Assembly (NCBI GenBank): GCA_022702705.1
Contig: CM040421.1
Span: 61,916,621 to 61,980,620 of the forward strand
Reading direction: 5' to 3'
DNA length: 64,000 bases
Source: Papilionanthe hookeriana x Papilionanthe teres
Taxonomy: Eukaryota; Streptophyta; Magnoliopsida; Asparagales; Orchidaceae
Both the position numbers and the translations under genes were made by a program. Every line of letters begins with the position of its first letter. Position 1 is the stretch's first letter. The notes under the pieces were generated by a model. It saw only the letters and a program-made list of their open reading frames with translations. It was not told the DNA's origin and searched no databases. This document shows, one piece after another, positions 23,630 through 36,725 of the stretch.

Positions 23630-23863
23630 GGTTAATTATGCCTAATATAAGTAAAGCTTAAGAATTAATTAAGTCTAATTGGGTTAGACTTAATTAGGGT
23701 TTAAGGGTTACTTAAGCCTAATTTAAGTAAAGCTTAAGGATTGATAAAGTCTAATTGGGTTAGACTTAATTAGGTTTTAAAGGTTACTTAAGCCTAATTT
23801 AAGTAAAGCTTAAGGATTGATTAAGTCTAATTGGGTTAGACTTAATTAGGGTTTAAAGGTTAC
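23630..23863. repeat. 76-bp tandem repeats in LTR (left part of split array)
   Basis: Units of 76 bp, each with AAGTCTAATTGGGTTAGACTT, which is a perfect 8-bp inverted repeat around a 5-base loop. The array is split by the solo LTR and continues at 31,310. Confidence 0.85.
23859..23863. repeat. Target-site duplication, left copy (GTTAC)
   Basis: GTTAC directly precedes the solo LTR and is repeated directly after it at 31,310-31,314. Confidence 0.85.
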
Positions 23864-25899
23864 TATCGGCATATTTTTAGGTTATGTGTTGTAATTTTGA
23901 AAAGGGGTCGCCAAACAGAAATTGTCGGCAAATTTTCATATTTTAAATTTAATTTAAATATATATATAGTTTAAAAGATAATATTTGATTTTGAAAGTAA
24001 TTTTAAGTTTAAAAGTTTTAAGATATGAAATCAAACCGATCTCACATCTGAAATAGTTTATATAAACTAGCACCGCACCACAAACTGTATATCTATCCCG
24101 GAGAATAGACACACTGCTTGATGATGGGGCTCGATTAAATAAACTAGAAGATTTGTGACATCCGTTTGGTCCGCGAACCAATTTTATAAGCCGACAAGTT
24201 CCCCCGCTTAATATAAATGAATTAAGCGGTGGTTTATATTACTCGGGTTCTTAAAGTTCCCTATAAAGGCAAGCCCCTATAGTTAATTACATCTTAAATG
24301 ACGGGAATCATTTAAGAAAACTCTCGATAATGATTAGTAGTTTTGCTCTCAAGAATTTCAAAGTTTTAGGTTTTCAAAGGATTGGATTTTGGAAATTCAA
24401 AAGGGAATGACTCAAAATAGGAACAGTTTATTTTAGGAGTAAAAAGGGAGAGAAGTAGGAGAAGCTGAGGATCCAAGAAGAATCTTGGCAACTTCCCAAA
24501 CTATCCTATTGGTTAGCTTCAATTTAGGGAGAATCCTAATATTATCTGATATTTCAATCTTGCCAATTTTAGTTAATTAGGACTTATATTCGTATGACAT
24601 AATCATACAATCAGCCTAGAAGATGTGAGGGTTTATGTCATACCGAACGACTACCTCGAGTCCTAAGACCTATGCAGGCTTAATTTACATGACATGATTA
24701 TGCAAATGTCTAACGAAGAGTTGAGGATTTATGTTGCACTAAGCAAACTACCTCGAAATCCTATAACTTTGTTGTTTAAATTCTAGGAATGTTTAGTTGA
24801 TGTAGATCCGAGTTTTGCTGATGACGATGGCCTTGCTGCCCACCATGCTCCGAGCTCTTTGTTGTTGCAGAGGTTTAGTTTTAGAAGTCATAAATCAGGA
24901 GATGAGAGAAGTTTTTTGGTTTAGAGAAAATCTTAAAATCCAGGTGTTTTTTAATATTTTAATTAAAACAAATCTTAAAGTTGTTTAAACAGAACCGATT
25001 AATATCCTACGGTTCCGTCATCCCGACACCGTTATTTTCATCAAATTCACTTAGTCCAGATGAATTTACTAAACTCAACTGAATGAGTTCCACACTTTCA
25101 TTAAGACCGTGGGAAATCCCGTTAGCAACACGTGGGTTACATCATCCGAGGTATTCCCGATCATTCAACGAGACGTTTTAATTTAGTTGCAATTGTAGTT
25201 TTGTTGTTCTGTTTGTGATTAAATTTTGTGTTGTTTTATATTTTTAAATGTTGTGGCGGTAATTTTTATCTTGTAATGACTTTTAATTTAGTTTTGGTTT
25301 CAGTTCAGGGACTATCCTAAAGGTTTTGGTTCTCATGCAACAGTTGTTTATCATGCAAGAAAAGTACAATAAATTGCAATAAAGTAAATTGCAATAAAAT
25401 AAAAGCGTACCTGGAGGGTCTTCCCGTCATCCCAAGCTGCACTTAAAACACATGTTAAGGCATTTAAATATTTCAAAAAGTACCTAGGTAAAGCTAAGGG
25501 AAAGATTTTGGTTGTCTACCAAAGTCCTAATCCTATTGCTAGTCATCTCCTATGACGTCTAGGTTCTTGTGTTTTGGTTTAAGGACGATTTTCTTCATCA
25601 AAGAACAATCAAATTCAATTGTTCATATAAACATCCTATCATATTGAGGAAGTGCTTAAGACGAGTCTTAAACATCTTTTCAATACCTCTAGGATTGTTT
25701 TAAGTCCAAGAGAATTTAATTATACAAGTGAATTAATCATCCCGGAGTTTAAGTTTTGTTCTTTTGCTTCGGTGAACTAGGACATTTGAATATCCAATAA
25801 GTGAGATAACACTTCACTTGATACCTCATTTAAGAGTTATAATAACAAGAGCTTTAAAAGGGCAAATCAACTTATTAGGTATTTTAATGATTTAAACTT

Positions 25900-26350
25900 A
25901 ATGATTTAATTTTAATTTTGACTTAATTATAGAAAATTAGTTTAAGTTTGGAATAGTGTTCAAGTTATTTTAGATTTAATTCTTAATGATTTCATTTAGT
26001 TTGTTATTAAATGATTTTAATTTAATTTAATTCAATTTAATTTAATTTTGATTTATTTTAATTTAATTTAATTTCAATTTAATTTTAATTTTAATATAAA
26101 TTTAATTTTAATTTAATTTTAATATTAATTTAAATTTAATTTAAATTTAAATTTAATTTAATTTAATTTAATTTAAATTTAAATTTTAATTTAATTTAAT
26201 TTCAATTTAAATTTAAATTTAATTTAATTTTAATTTGATTTAATTTTAATTTAATTTAGCTTAATTTAACTTAATTTGATATCAAGTTATTTTTCTGTTA
26301 ATTTAATTTAATTTGATTTTAATTTAATTTCAATTTTAATTTAGTTGAGA
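25900..26350. repeat. TTTAATTTAAT-rich low-complexity tract
   Basis: About 450 bp consisting almost only of T/A in TTTAATTTAATT units, inside the solo LTR, at the place taken by the longer tandem repeats in the host LTR. Confidence 0.8.
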
Positions 26351-28904
26351 TTATTCTTTTAAATTTTTTTTATTAAGACTTAAGTATTATTGAAGTGATT
26401 TATTTAGGGATTTTTAAATTAAAGAATAAATATCCTCTTAAATAATATCCCTACTTTAATAATTCCAATTTCTATTATTCTTCCAAAATTTCAATTAATT
26501 AATTAATTAAAGTTTTATTTTAATTATATTTGAAATGGTTAATAGGTTTCTACCTTGAATCATTTAAGTTTCAATCATCCAAAATCAGTTTAAAATCAAA
26601 TATTGTACCCTCCCTTTTTTTATTAATCCTAAAATTTTAATTAAAGGTTGAAAATTTTAATTACCATTTTGCCCTTCAAGCTTAATAATTCTATAACTCA
26701 CTAAATTAAGCTCAAATGAACTTGAAATTTTTATGTAACCTCACTTACATGTCAATTAAGACATTAGAGGAGAAAATGTGATTTTTCTGTATTTAATTTA
26801 TTTATGTAATTATTTTTAATGAGAAATAGGGGTTTTCAAGGAAAATTCAATAACATGACCAAGTAAATGTTTCTATCCTTAAACAAATTATGACATATTC
26901 CTAATGACCAGAGGACCATTTGGACCAATTTTAGTGATTTTTTGAATTATATTTTATTTATTAGAATTATTTTGAGTTTTGGAGAATTAATTAATTTTAA
27001 AATAAAATTAAAGTTGAAAAATGGATTTTATATTTTTCTTAAATCTGTCTGACCTCAGGGAGTTCAGAGAAATAAATCTTATATTTTTTTGATTTTTCTT
27101 TGATTTATTAGAATTATTTTAGTGAAAAGGTTGGAAAATTCATTTTTAGTATTAAAAATTACATTAAGCCTTTAAAATTCAATATCTTACCCTAGGGACT
27201 TAAGAAAAATATTTGGTTTGTTCCTAAGTAATTAGAATTCAAAATGTGACATTTTGGGGATTTTTAATATTTTTATGATTTTTATTATTTTTTAATTATT
27301 AAAAATATTAAAATAATGATAAAAATCAACTTTTTTAGAAAATTATAAATTTAATTTTCCTAAGTTCCTCTGATATCAGAGAAGCTCCAAACCATTTTTG
27401 TGAATTTTTGAAAAGTATTTTGTGAGTTATGAATTTTTAAAGTTTAATTTTACCCATTTTTGATTAAGAGGCTTAATCAACCCATTTGGTGGGGTTAATC
27501 AAGTCCAATTGGTTTCAATTTTTTATGTGGTGTTCTCCTATCCCTAGAGGACAGTGGAGAATTGTTTTTAAGTTAATTTGATGTGTGGTTTACTCTAATT
27601 AATTAAAGTTCAATTTTGGGTATTTAGGCCATTTAGGGTTGTTCCAAGTGAATTATCTCAAAACTTATTTTTCCTAGGTTCCTCTGGTCACAAGAAATAT
27701 CACCAAATTTTTCTAGAATTTATTTCTCAACATGCTAATTACTGGAATTAAAATACTCAAAACAGTAACATGAACTTGGAAAATCAATAACTTCTCATAG
27801 GGATGGCCTCTGACCTTGGAAAATTCAGGAATGTTCCCAAGTTCAGAGGCTTCAAAAGCCCTATGGTCTCATGCCATGATGAATTGCCTATGCAAATGAA
27901 GAATTAAAATAATGCAGAGAGTAAATAAATCATTAAAAATAAAATACTTAATGAAATTACTTGATTTCTTTTCCACATTATTCTCCTCTGTTCACTGAGC
28001 AAGAATGTATTTTTATTTTATTTTTAGGATTTTTCTACACAAAGTTATGAATTTTTGAAGTTCTGGTAATTAAATAAATAAAAAAATAGCCTTTTTTCCT
28101 ACTTATCTACGCGGCGCCGCGTCAACCTTGGCAGCTCCGAAGGGGTTCGTGTTACGCTGTGATTGGGCGCCGCCATCTGAGTCAGCCGTCCCGGGACCCG
28201 CCTTTCACGTAACATCTTCTGGTCCGACGTGATCCGAGTCGTCCATCCGATACACGCGCGATCCAACGGTTCCCAGTCATCGTCTACGACTGGTGTGAAC
28301 CCGTGACCGTCGACCTTCTAACCCTAATTTCTCACTCGATTCTCAACGGATTTTTGTGTTCTTATGCTCTATGGATTCATCTTGAAGAGACGAACACATC
28401 CATACGGTAAACATGCATTAAACCGACTCAAACTAAATGGAGAATCTCCGGAAGCTCGGGAGGAAGAGTGAGTCCATACCTTTGCTCGCAGAAGAGAAGC
28501 TTCGATCCGAGGGTTGTGTCACGTTCGATCGGGTCCAAGCAAGCTCCAGATGAAGTCCCTTGGCCCGGTGAATTGCCTAGGTACAAAAGTGACCACGAGT
28601 CGATCTCAAAGCTTGGAGGCCGGGAAGCAATGGCTGGCCCGGTGAGGGGGCTTTTGCCGGGAAACTTCTCCTCTTGGTCCGGTGAAGGTTTAGAGTCAAT
28701 CAATTTGAGGATTGACTCACCGTGGTGAAGTGTCCCGGTTTTGGGCTTGGATTTCAACTCCGAAATCGAGCTCGCGGAGAGGAAATGGCAGGGGTATTTC
28801 AGTGGGGATCAAGTTCTCTATGTGTAGAGAGTGGTCTGGGATGATTTTGGCAGGGTTTCAGTAAGGTTTGGTTCAGCACCTCTCTTGGCCGAGAGGAGGG
28901 GGTG

Positions 28905-28913
28905 TTTAAATAG
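28905..28913 (-). promoter_or_regulatory. Probable TATA box of solo LTR
   Basis: The minus strand reads CTATTTAAA, at the place matching TATAAATAG in the host LTR. Confidence 0.4.
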
Positions 28914-31309
28914 GAGAGGCTGGAGGGCCTCCCAGGGGGGTTTAAGGGTTGGGATCAGCTGCTCTGGTGAGGAGAAGAACAACTGCAATGGCCATTTGGA
29001 GTGAGGCAGCTCAGCAAGGTGGAATTCCAAAATTTTGGCTCCTCCCAAGGTCTCGGCCATGGTGTTTTCCGGCGATCCGGGTGGTCGGCCTAGCAGGCAT
29101 GGGTCACCCTCGGGTTCGAGTGAGTCGTGGTCGGAGGTTTGTGCAAGCAATCGGTCAATGCCATGTGTAAAGATCTTGGATTAAAATGGCATGGGGGAGA
29201 GGCCATTTTGGCTTGATTTGGTCCAAGCCATGGTTTTGGGTTAGGTCCACCTCCCCATGGCTGATTTGGCCTGAGGGAGGATCATTTGCATCAGCTAGAA
29301 AGGGGTGGTGAAGTCCCCATCTAAAGTGATGTGGCTAATCTTGGTTTAGTGTGTAACATGGAAGGGGTTAAAAAGCTTAATGAAGGTTTAAGAAAGGGGG
29401 CCCTCCTTTTGCTACTTTGGGTATGGTCACATGTCAAACATCCCATGGCTTCATATGGCTTGTACATGGCTTGTCTTTGGCTCGCATATGGCTTGGCAAG
29501 AGCTTGGTCAACTTTCATGGAAAAGGGCTTTAGGAATTTTTGGAAATTTTGGGGTTATTTGATGGGATTTGGCATAATACCATTTTGGTTTGATTTTCAT
29601 GATGGGTTTAGCACTTAGGGAATGATATCAATTAAGTGAGGATGAGATGTGATTGTAATGTGGGCTTTAGGATGGGTTTGGGCTTATGAATTTGGTAGAA
29701 GTGGGCTTTTAGGAAGGTTTAATGGAGTGGGCCTTTATGTTTAGCAATGGGCTTTTAGATGAAAAATTTTGCAAAGGGCCATGCCAAATAAATGTTGAGT
29801 TTAGTTTAAGGATGTGTCTTGAATGATTTGAAGCAAATTTTGGGGTAGTTTGGAATTGAATTGGGTTGAATTTGGGTTCATTTGGTAAATGGGCCAATGT
29901 GGGTCGTTTTGGGCTAATTTGGGCCAATGTTGGGCTAGGGTTGAAATTGATGTAAAATTAATGTTGGGAAATGTTTATGGGAGTGTTTCAAAGAGGTTTT
30001 AACTTTGGTTGGGTTTTGGGTTTTGGGACTTGGGCTTATTTGGGTTAGGTTTGGGTTTAGGTCAAAATTGGGCTTTTTGGTTTTGGGTTGAATTTGAGTG
30101 GGGTTTGGGTCCAAATTTTGGGCAAATTATGTTAGTGTTTTGTTTGTGGGGATGTTAGGGAAGGTTTAGAAGAGGTTTGGGGCCAATTGGAGTTGAATAG
30201 GTTTGGTTTGGGCTAAGTTTGGGTCATGAGTCCAAATTGGGCTTTAAGGTCAAAAGTGAAATTGGATTCAAATGTTAATCAAATTGGACTTGGATTTGGT
30301 CTAGATTGATATTGTGGATGTTAATTTGAAGTTTAGAATTGAATTGGACCAAAATTGGGGTCAATTGGGTAGATTTGGTTTGACATTGGGTTCACTTGGG
30401 TTAAGAATGGGCTAAATTGGGGGTTTTGGTAAAAGTGGGGTAAATTGACAAAATTGGCCCATGGTGTAGTTGGACAAAATAAAATTGGGAATATTTGGGA
30501 TTTTCTGGAATTTTCTAGAAATTTTCTGAATTTTTGCATTTTTGGGTCAAGAGGGGCATTTTGGTAATTTGGAGGGTATTGGGGGATACTTTTGGAATTT
30601 TTGGTATTTTTGGCTATGGATGATCAATTTGATTGGGAGTAAATGTTCAACGTTAATTTTGGGGAATTTTGGGTGATTTGGAAATTTTGGAGGATTTGGG
30701 CAATTTTAAGGGCTTTTGGTAGGTTTGATAGGTGTAGGGTTCCCGGGGTCAAAAATTAAAATTTTGGAAGAATGAAGATTGATCAAATATGGGTGAAATG
30801 GAATCATTTTTATTGAGCCATGAAGCCATATTAAGCCTATATGAGCCATGAGAGGACTCATTTGAGGCATTCACTATGTTGTTCATAACCCTCTTAATCA
30901 GTGGCTTAGGGGTTAAGGTCCATCCATATGAATTACCTACATGAGTCAAGGAGTCAAGTTGGGTATGGGTGTGGTTTTAGGATTTGGATTGTGTGTGTGA
31001 GAGTGTAGAGTATGAGTGTAGTGAGTGTGTAAGTCAACCCTCACTGGACCAAGCCACCCAGGGTGGTCCTAAGGCCAAAGAGTCCTATAGGGAACTCATC
31101 CTTTAAACCTTCACTTTTGATCTCAACCCTCTAGGTGATTAAGGGTCTAAAATCAAGCTTGTGGGGTTTGCAGGGAGGCAAGAAGTGGTTCAAATTTCTA
31201 AGGGATGGGTCCCAATTCTAGTCCTCTAAGATAGTCAAAGGAAAAGCCTAAGGCTAGATCCTAAACACTAAAGAGGGAAGAGAAGACCTCATCAAAAATG
31301 AGGTCAACA

Positions 31310-31314
31310 GTTAC
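31310..31314. repeat. Target-site duplication, right copy (GTTAC)
   Basis: GTTAC directly follows the solo LTR terminus (AGGTCAACA) and matches the left copy at 23,859-23,863. Confidence 0.85.
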
Positions 31315-31650
31315 TTAAGCCTAATTTAAGTAAAGCTTATGGATTGATTAAGTCTAATTGGGTTAGACTTAATTGGGGTAAAGGTTACTTAAGCCTAATT
31401 TATGTAAAGCTTAAGGATTGATTAAGTCTAATTGGGTTAGACTTAATTAAGGTTTAAATGTTACTTAAACCTAATTTAAGTAAAGCTTAAGGATTGATTA
31501 AGTCTAATTGGGTTAGACTTAATTGGGGTTTAAAGGTTACTTAAGCTTAATTTAAGTAAAGCTTAAGGATTGATTAAGTCTAATTAGGTTAGACTTAATT
31601 AGGGTTTAAAGGTTAATTAAGCCTAATTTAAGTAAAGCTTGAGGATTGAT
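31311..31650. repeat. 76-bp tandem repeats in LTR (right part of split array)
   Basis: Four to five units of the same 76-bp repeat (TTACTTAAGCCTAATTTAAG start) continue after the solo LTR. The central LTR has more units (about 48,250-49,070), so copy number changed between the LTRs. Confidence 0.85.
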
Positions 31651-31689
31651 TAATTAGGTTTAATGAGGGTTAAGCCTAATTTTTTTATT

Positions 31690-32020
31690 ATTAAACTTAA
31701 TGTCATTTAAGGTTTAATTTTGATTAATTAAGTTAAAGATGTTTTAAACCTAATTAACCTGTATTTATTAAACCTAATGTCTTTTAAGGTTTAATTATCA
31801 TTAATTAAATTTAAAGATGTTTTAAACCTAATTAATGTGTATTTATTAGACCTAATGTCTTTTAAGGTTTAATTATGATTAATTAAGTATAAAGATGTTT
31901 TAAACCTAATTAATGTGTATTTATTAAACCTAATGTCTTTTAAGATTTAATAATGATTAATTAAGTTAAAAAAATGTTTTAAATCTAATTAATGTGTATT
32001 TATTAAACCTAATGATATTT
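31690..32020. repeat. ~78-bp tandem repeats in LTR
   Basis: About four units containing TATTTATTAAACCTAATGTC and TTTTAAGGTTTAATTATGAT. The equivalent array in the central LTR is at about 49,100-49,430. Confidence 0.8.
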
Positions 32021-33634
32021 TAGACTTAGTTTACTTTGTCTTAAGTCTAATATGATTAAGGTCTAAATATATAACTAAGTCTAAAATGATTAGACCTAAT
32101 TAAGTCTTTTTTTTTTAGAAAATTCTTTATAGGGTTAATTAAATGTATATTTATATTTATTCACCCTTAAAGATTTTAAGATGTCATTTTAAATTTTCCG
32201 AAAGTTGAATTTTAATATTTTAAGTTTTTATGTCTGTCTTATTAAGTTATTTAACCAATTTCAAATTTTTATTTCCTTAAAATTTAATTTTATAATTATT
32301 ATTACAATTAATTACAAAATTTCACAAATTAGGAAATCTTATATTAAACAATTTTCCCAGCATAGGAAAAATCACAGAATGTCCCTAAAGACCTAAAGAT
32401 TGATCCCTGAAAGTTTCATATTCTTCTGATTTATAATTAATTTTTAATAATTAAAATACTCCAAAGAGTATTTAATTAATTAAAAATTAAATATAAATTA
32501 AAAATTAAAATTTTCAATTCCACATTATAGTGCTTACTGTCCTGAGTTGAGGGATATTTTTCTTTCATTTTTGTAATTTTTATTTAAAAAGATATGACTT
32601 TTTGATTTGTTTAAGGTTTAACTATTTTATTTAAACCTAAAATCCATCAGAATTTTTAAGGGAGTGTCGCGTTTCCTCGGCAGCGTTGAAAAAGCACTCG
32701 ATCCGCTGCGGGGGTCCAAACAGCAGATCGACAGAGAATAATCTCAGCCGTACATCTTTTAAACAGAAGATCAGACGGCTGTGCGTCATCGTCTTCCTCC
32801 CGTCTCAACCCGTAGGCCATCCACGTTCTTGGGACAATATCTTGCTCGATTCTTGATGAAATCGAGCGAGTTTTGTTCCTACACCATCATCTCGAGCAGA
32901 CGAATATATCCATACTTATATTTGCGGGTTTTGAAAGACTTTATTTCACAAAGCGTCAAACCCGAATTTCCATTAAAATAGAAAATCCATACCTTAGTCT
33001 GAGTCGATTTGAATTTGATTTGATCGGCCCGGAAGCTTTGTCTGGACCTCAATAAGCTTGATCGAACTCCAATTTGGAACGAAATCGAATTCTTGTATGA
33101 CTTCTATCAAAGGATGACTCGGCTTGAGGGAGTTGATGGAAAGCTATGTTAGAGGTTATGGTGAAGCCTAATTTTGATTGGGCAAACCTTTGTTCAGTCC
33201 CTAAATGAGTTTAGGATGGTTAATTTGAAGGTTTTTGGAGTTTGATTTGAGACTTCAAATTTGTCCTAGTTTGGGCTTATTTTAAGCTCTCGGGTTGACC
33301 TAAATTGAGGAATTTAAGTGGATTTGAGGGCCTGATTTTGGTGGGGTTCAATTGCTTAGGTCCTAGGGAGAAATTTTGATGTTGAAGGTTTCTGTATTAG
33401 AGCAGTATATAGGGCCTTGGAATTTCCTCTTCCTCACTTAGTTTTAAGCTCTCGGGTTAGCCTACTTAAGCTGGTGTCATGGAGTTTTGAAGCTAGCTAA
33501 TGGCTGGATTTTGATTGGGATTCACTCCTAAGGTCCTAGGGAGCAAGTTTGCTGTTGGGAGTTAGGAGAATTGGGTAGAGCTTAGGCCACTTTTCTCCTC
33601 TCTTTTCTCTCTTTTTTTAGGCTTATGTTAGGCT

Positions 33635-33643
33635 CTATTTATA
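33635..33643 (-). promoter_or_regulatory. Probable LTR TATA box (outer LTR)
   Basis: The minus strand reads TATAAATAG within GGTTATAAATAGAGCC, about 2.1 kb inside the LTR start. It is identical at 51,049-51,057 in the central LTR. It would define U3 as 35,720-33,650. Confidence 0.6.
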
Positions 33644-34554
33644 ACCATGGGAGGGAATTGGATGGGCTTAGGCTGAAGTGGGTTCATCTAGGGAAGTTGC
33701 CGTCCTTCACATTAATGCTTTGAGGATAGATCTCAGCCATGGTAATGATGAATTTGAATTTTCATCATTGAGGTTAACCATAGTTAGGATTAACCCTTGA
33801 TTTTGTCTTGCTTCCATTGGTTCCCTTATGAGGTGGATATGGCTGGCTATATTTAGCTAGATTAATCTCCCTTAGATAATTCAAGTGAAATAAGGAGATG
33901 AAGACACATATGCCTTTTATTTACCATTGCATGACACATAGGGAAGGTGACACATTTCATGCATAAACTTCTTACCATTTAATTTTGCCATGGTTAAGGT
34001 TTGATTCAAGCCAATTTCTCTTTTCATTGGGTGTTTAAGATGATGACCAAAATCATCCCTAAGGTGGCCGACCATGCAAATAGGTGTATTGAAGGAAGTG
34101 TGACACATACTCTCCTCTTTTCATTATTTATGCTTTTAGTTCATGATGGCTCTTTAACCTTAGTTAGATTTAACCTTATGTTTTGCTTTCTTCCTATTGG
34201 ATTAAGGGAGAGGTGCTTGCCACCTATGGAGCCTTGTCATACCTAATGTATGGAGGGATTGACACATAAGCTTAACCCTTAACCTAACCACCATGATAAC
34301 TCTTAACCTAGGTTAAAGGTGATGATTTATAGATTAAGTAATGTGTTAATCATATCATGATGGTCTTAATGAGTTTTGGATTACCCATTAATGATCTCCT
34401 TAAGTTTTAAAATAAAAAAGGGGCTTATGACATCATGTGTGATAAATTCAAATTTAATTTAGCATTGTTTTTTTTATATAATTCCATTTCGAATTAAAAA
34501 TTAATTAGAAATGTATGGAATAAAATGATTTTTAGGAAAATGTCATTTTATGTC

Positions 34555-35280
34555 TTTTTAATTTAGATTTGTCATGTCTTTAAATATAATAATTAATCAT
34601 GTCTTTAAACTTTTATATTTTAATTAAAATATTAAATATTTTATTAATTAACCAAAATAATTTAATTAATTATTTTATGTCTTTTTAATTTAAAGGTTTA
34701 ATTTTGTCATGTTTTAAACCTTTATATTTTAATTAATTAAATTATTATTTAATTAAACAAAATAATTTGATTAATTATTTTATGTCTTTTTAATTTAAAG
34801 GTTTGTTTTTGTCATGTCTTTAAACCTTTATATTTTAATTAATTTAGAAATTAATTAAAATATTAAATATTTTATTAATTAACCAAAATAATTTGATTAA
34901 TTATTTTATGTCTTTTTAATTTGAAGGTTTAAATTTATCATGTTTATAAACCTTTATATTTTAATTAATTAAAGTATTATTTAATTAACCAAAATAACTT
35001 GATTAATTATTTTATGTCTTTTTAATTTAAAGGTTTAATTTTTTCATGTCTTTAAACCTTTATATTTTAATTAATTTAGAAATTAAGTAATATAATAAAT
35101 ATTTTATTAATTAACCAAAATAATTTGATTAATTATTTTATGTCTTTTTTAATTTAAAGGTTTATTTTTGTCATGTCTTTAAACCTTTATAATTTAATTA
35201 ATTTAGAAATTAATTAAAACATTAAATATTTTATTAATTAACAAAAATAATTTGATTAATTATTTTATTAATTTTTATAA
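34555..35280. repeat. ~105-115-bp AT-rich tandem repeats in U3
   Basis: Repeated units with TTATTTTATGTCTTTTTAAT, TTTAAAGGTTTAATTTTGTC and AACCTTTATATTTTAATTAA, six to seven copies with two alternating unit lengths. The central LTR has the matching array at 51,955-52,690. Confidence 0.8.
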
Positions 35281-35889
35281 TCTTTATTATTTTATCTTGT
35301 TCAAAATTATGTATTTTGACCAAATTTAATAAATGTTGACTTTGGTTGATCAATATTGACCCAGGTTGACCTAGACTATTGTGACTTAATCTATTCTTGT
35401 CCAAGTATGATTAATCCTGATTTGTTTATCTTTGTCAGGGTTTGGTATAGTCATAAGGTTCAAAGATTTTGAACTTTAGGTCTAATTTGGGCATGTTGAT
35501 TAATTTTTGGGTTTGGTTTGATTAATGTGGTGATTTCTAAGTTAATTTTGATTAATTTGTCCAAAGTTATTTTCTGGATAAAAAATTGGCCTGTTGTGTC
35601 AATAATTGACCAGTTTGACCAAAGTTGACTTTTGGACCAAAGATTAACCTGTTAGGTCAGTAGGGTTGGTTATTAGGTCAGGAGTGACCATTTTTCAATT
35701 TTAAAAAAATGAGGTCAACAAAAGGACCCCCAATATGTGAGAAATACTGTATAAGTATGTCGCACATATTGGCGTTGACTGAAATAGTCTCAATGTTATA
35801 ATTGTCAGTGTCTCATATCAATGTTCGGGGTTTGTGATAAAATGCCAACATGTTGATTATGATCTTTATATGAGAAAAATATTTTAGAA

Positions 35890-36725
35890 AGAGAATCTGA
35901 ATGTTATGTTCAATTTCTTGAAATATCAGATGTCAAATATGAAATAGAGAATGGATGTCATATTCCATTTCTCAAAATGTCAAATGTCGATGTCAAGTTA
36001 GAGGAATGCTATAATTTCCGTATCATAAAAAGGACTTACATCTAATAACTAAAAAGAGAAAATGGATGTGATATTCCATTTCTCAAAATGTCAAATGTTG
36101 ATGTCAAGTTAGAGGAATGCCATAATTTTCATATCGGGAAAAGGATTTACATCCAATAACTGAAAAGAGAAAATGGATGTCATATTCCATTTCTCGAAAT
36201 ATCAGATGTCGATGTCAAGTTAGATGAATGCCTTAATTTTCATTTCGGGAAAAGGACTAACATCCAATAACTGAAAAGAGAAAATGGATGTCATATTCTA
36301 TTTCTCAAAATGTCAAATGTCGATGTCAAGTTAAAGGAATGCTATAATTTCCATATCGGGAAAAGGACTTACATCCAATAACTGAAAAGATAAATTGGAT
36401 GTCATATTCCATTTCTTTAAATATCAGATTTCAATGTCAAGTTAAAGGAATGCCACAATTTCTGTAATGGGAAAAGGACTTACATCCAATAACTGAAAAA
36501 CAACAATGGATGTCATATTCCATTTTTTTGAAATATCATATGTCGATGTCAAGTTAGAGGAATGCCATAATTTTCGTATCAAGAAAAGGACTTATATCCA
36601 ATAACTGAAAAGAGAAAATGGATGTCATATTCCATTTCTCAAAATATCAGATGTCGATGTCAAGTTAGAGGAATGCCATAATTTCTGTATCGGGAAAAGG
36701 ACTTACATCCAATAACTGAAAAGAG
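35890..36725. repeat. 111-bp tandem repeats in the 3' UTR of copy 1
   Basis: Seven units of about 111 bp, each with AAATGGATGTCATATTCCAT, GATGTCAAGTTAGAGGAATG and AAAGGACTTACATCCAATAA. They lie between the AlkB region and the LTR, as expected of the variable 3' UTR of Ogre-like elements, where new satellite repeats are known to arise. Copy 2 has the same array at 53,290-54,140. Confidence 0.88.

Larger units (their letters stand above)
23864..31309 (-). mobile_element. Solo LTR of a related Ogre-type family
   Basis: The 7,446-bp insertion splits a 76-bp repeat unit and is flanked by perfect GTTAC duplications. On the minus strand it begins TGTTGACCTCATTTTT, the same terminus as the host LTR, and ends ...GCCGATA, aligning with ...GCCATCA of the host LTR. 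Internal landmarks follow the same order: a TATA-like string (28,905-28,913), a GC-rich block at 28.1-28.7 kb with CATCCATACGG, AT-rich repeats at 25.9-26.4 kb and the U5 string TATAGTTAATTACATCTTA near 24,273. No gag or pol is present, so recombination between its two LTRs has removed the internal part. Open frames within it are not conserved proteins. Confidence 0.88.
22126..35720 (-). mobile_element. Outer (3') LTR of Ogre-like copy 1, interrupted
   Basis: It matches the central LTR (46,757-53,134) along its whole length except for a 7.4 kb insertion at 23,864-31,309. On the minus strand it starts TGTTGACCTCATTTTT at 35,720 and ends ...CGTCATCA at 22,126; without the insertion it is about 6.1 kb. 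In order it holds the U3 (about 35.7-33.6 kb) with ~105-bp repeats, a TATA box, a GC-rich block near 32.7-33.1 kb, two sets of ~76-82-bp repeats and the U5 end. LTRs of 5-6 kb are known for Ogre elements. Confidence 0.88.

Noticed and set aside
28428..29170. Opposed ORFs of 73-110 codons in the GC-rich block of the solo LTR
   Set aside because: They are open by composition on both strands, match no family, and lie in LTR sequence around the putative transcription start.
32781..33055. Plus-strand ORFs of 60-66 codons conserved at 50,285-50,467
   Set aside because: They are conserved only because both lie in copies of the same LTR, antisense to the element, and show no protein-like pattern.
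34001..34246. 81-codon plus-strand ORF nearly identical at 51,415-51,660
   Set aside because: The location is LTR U3 antisense. The near-identity reflects LTR duplication, not coding constraint.
35890..36725. CRISPR-like array
   Set aside because: Units are contiguous tandem repeats without unique spacers, in a plant nuclear retrotransposon.
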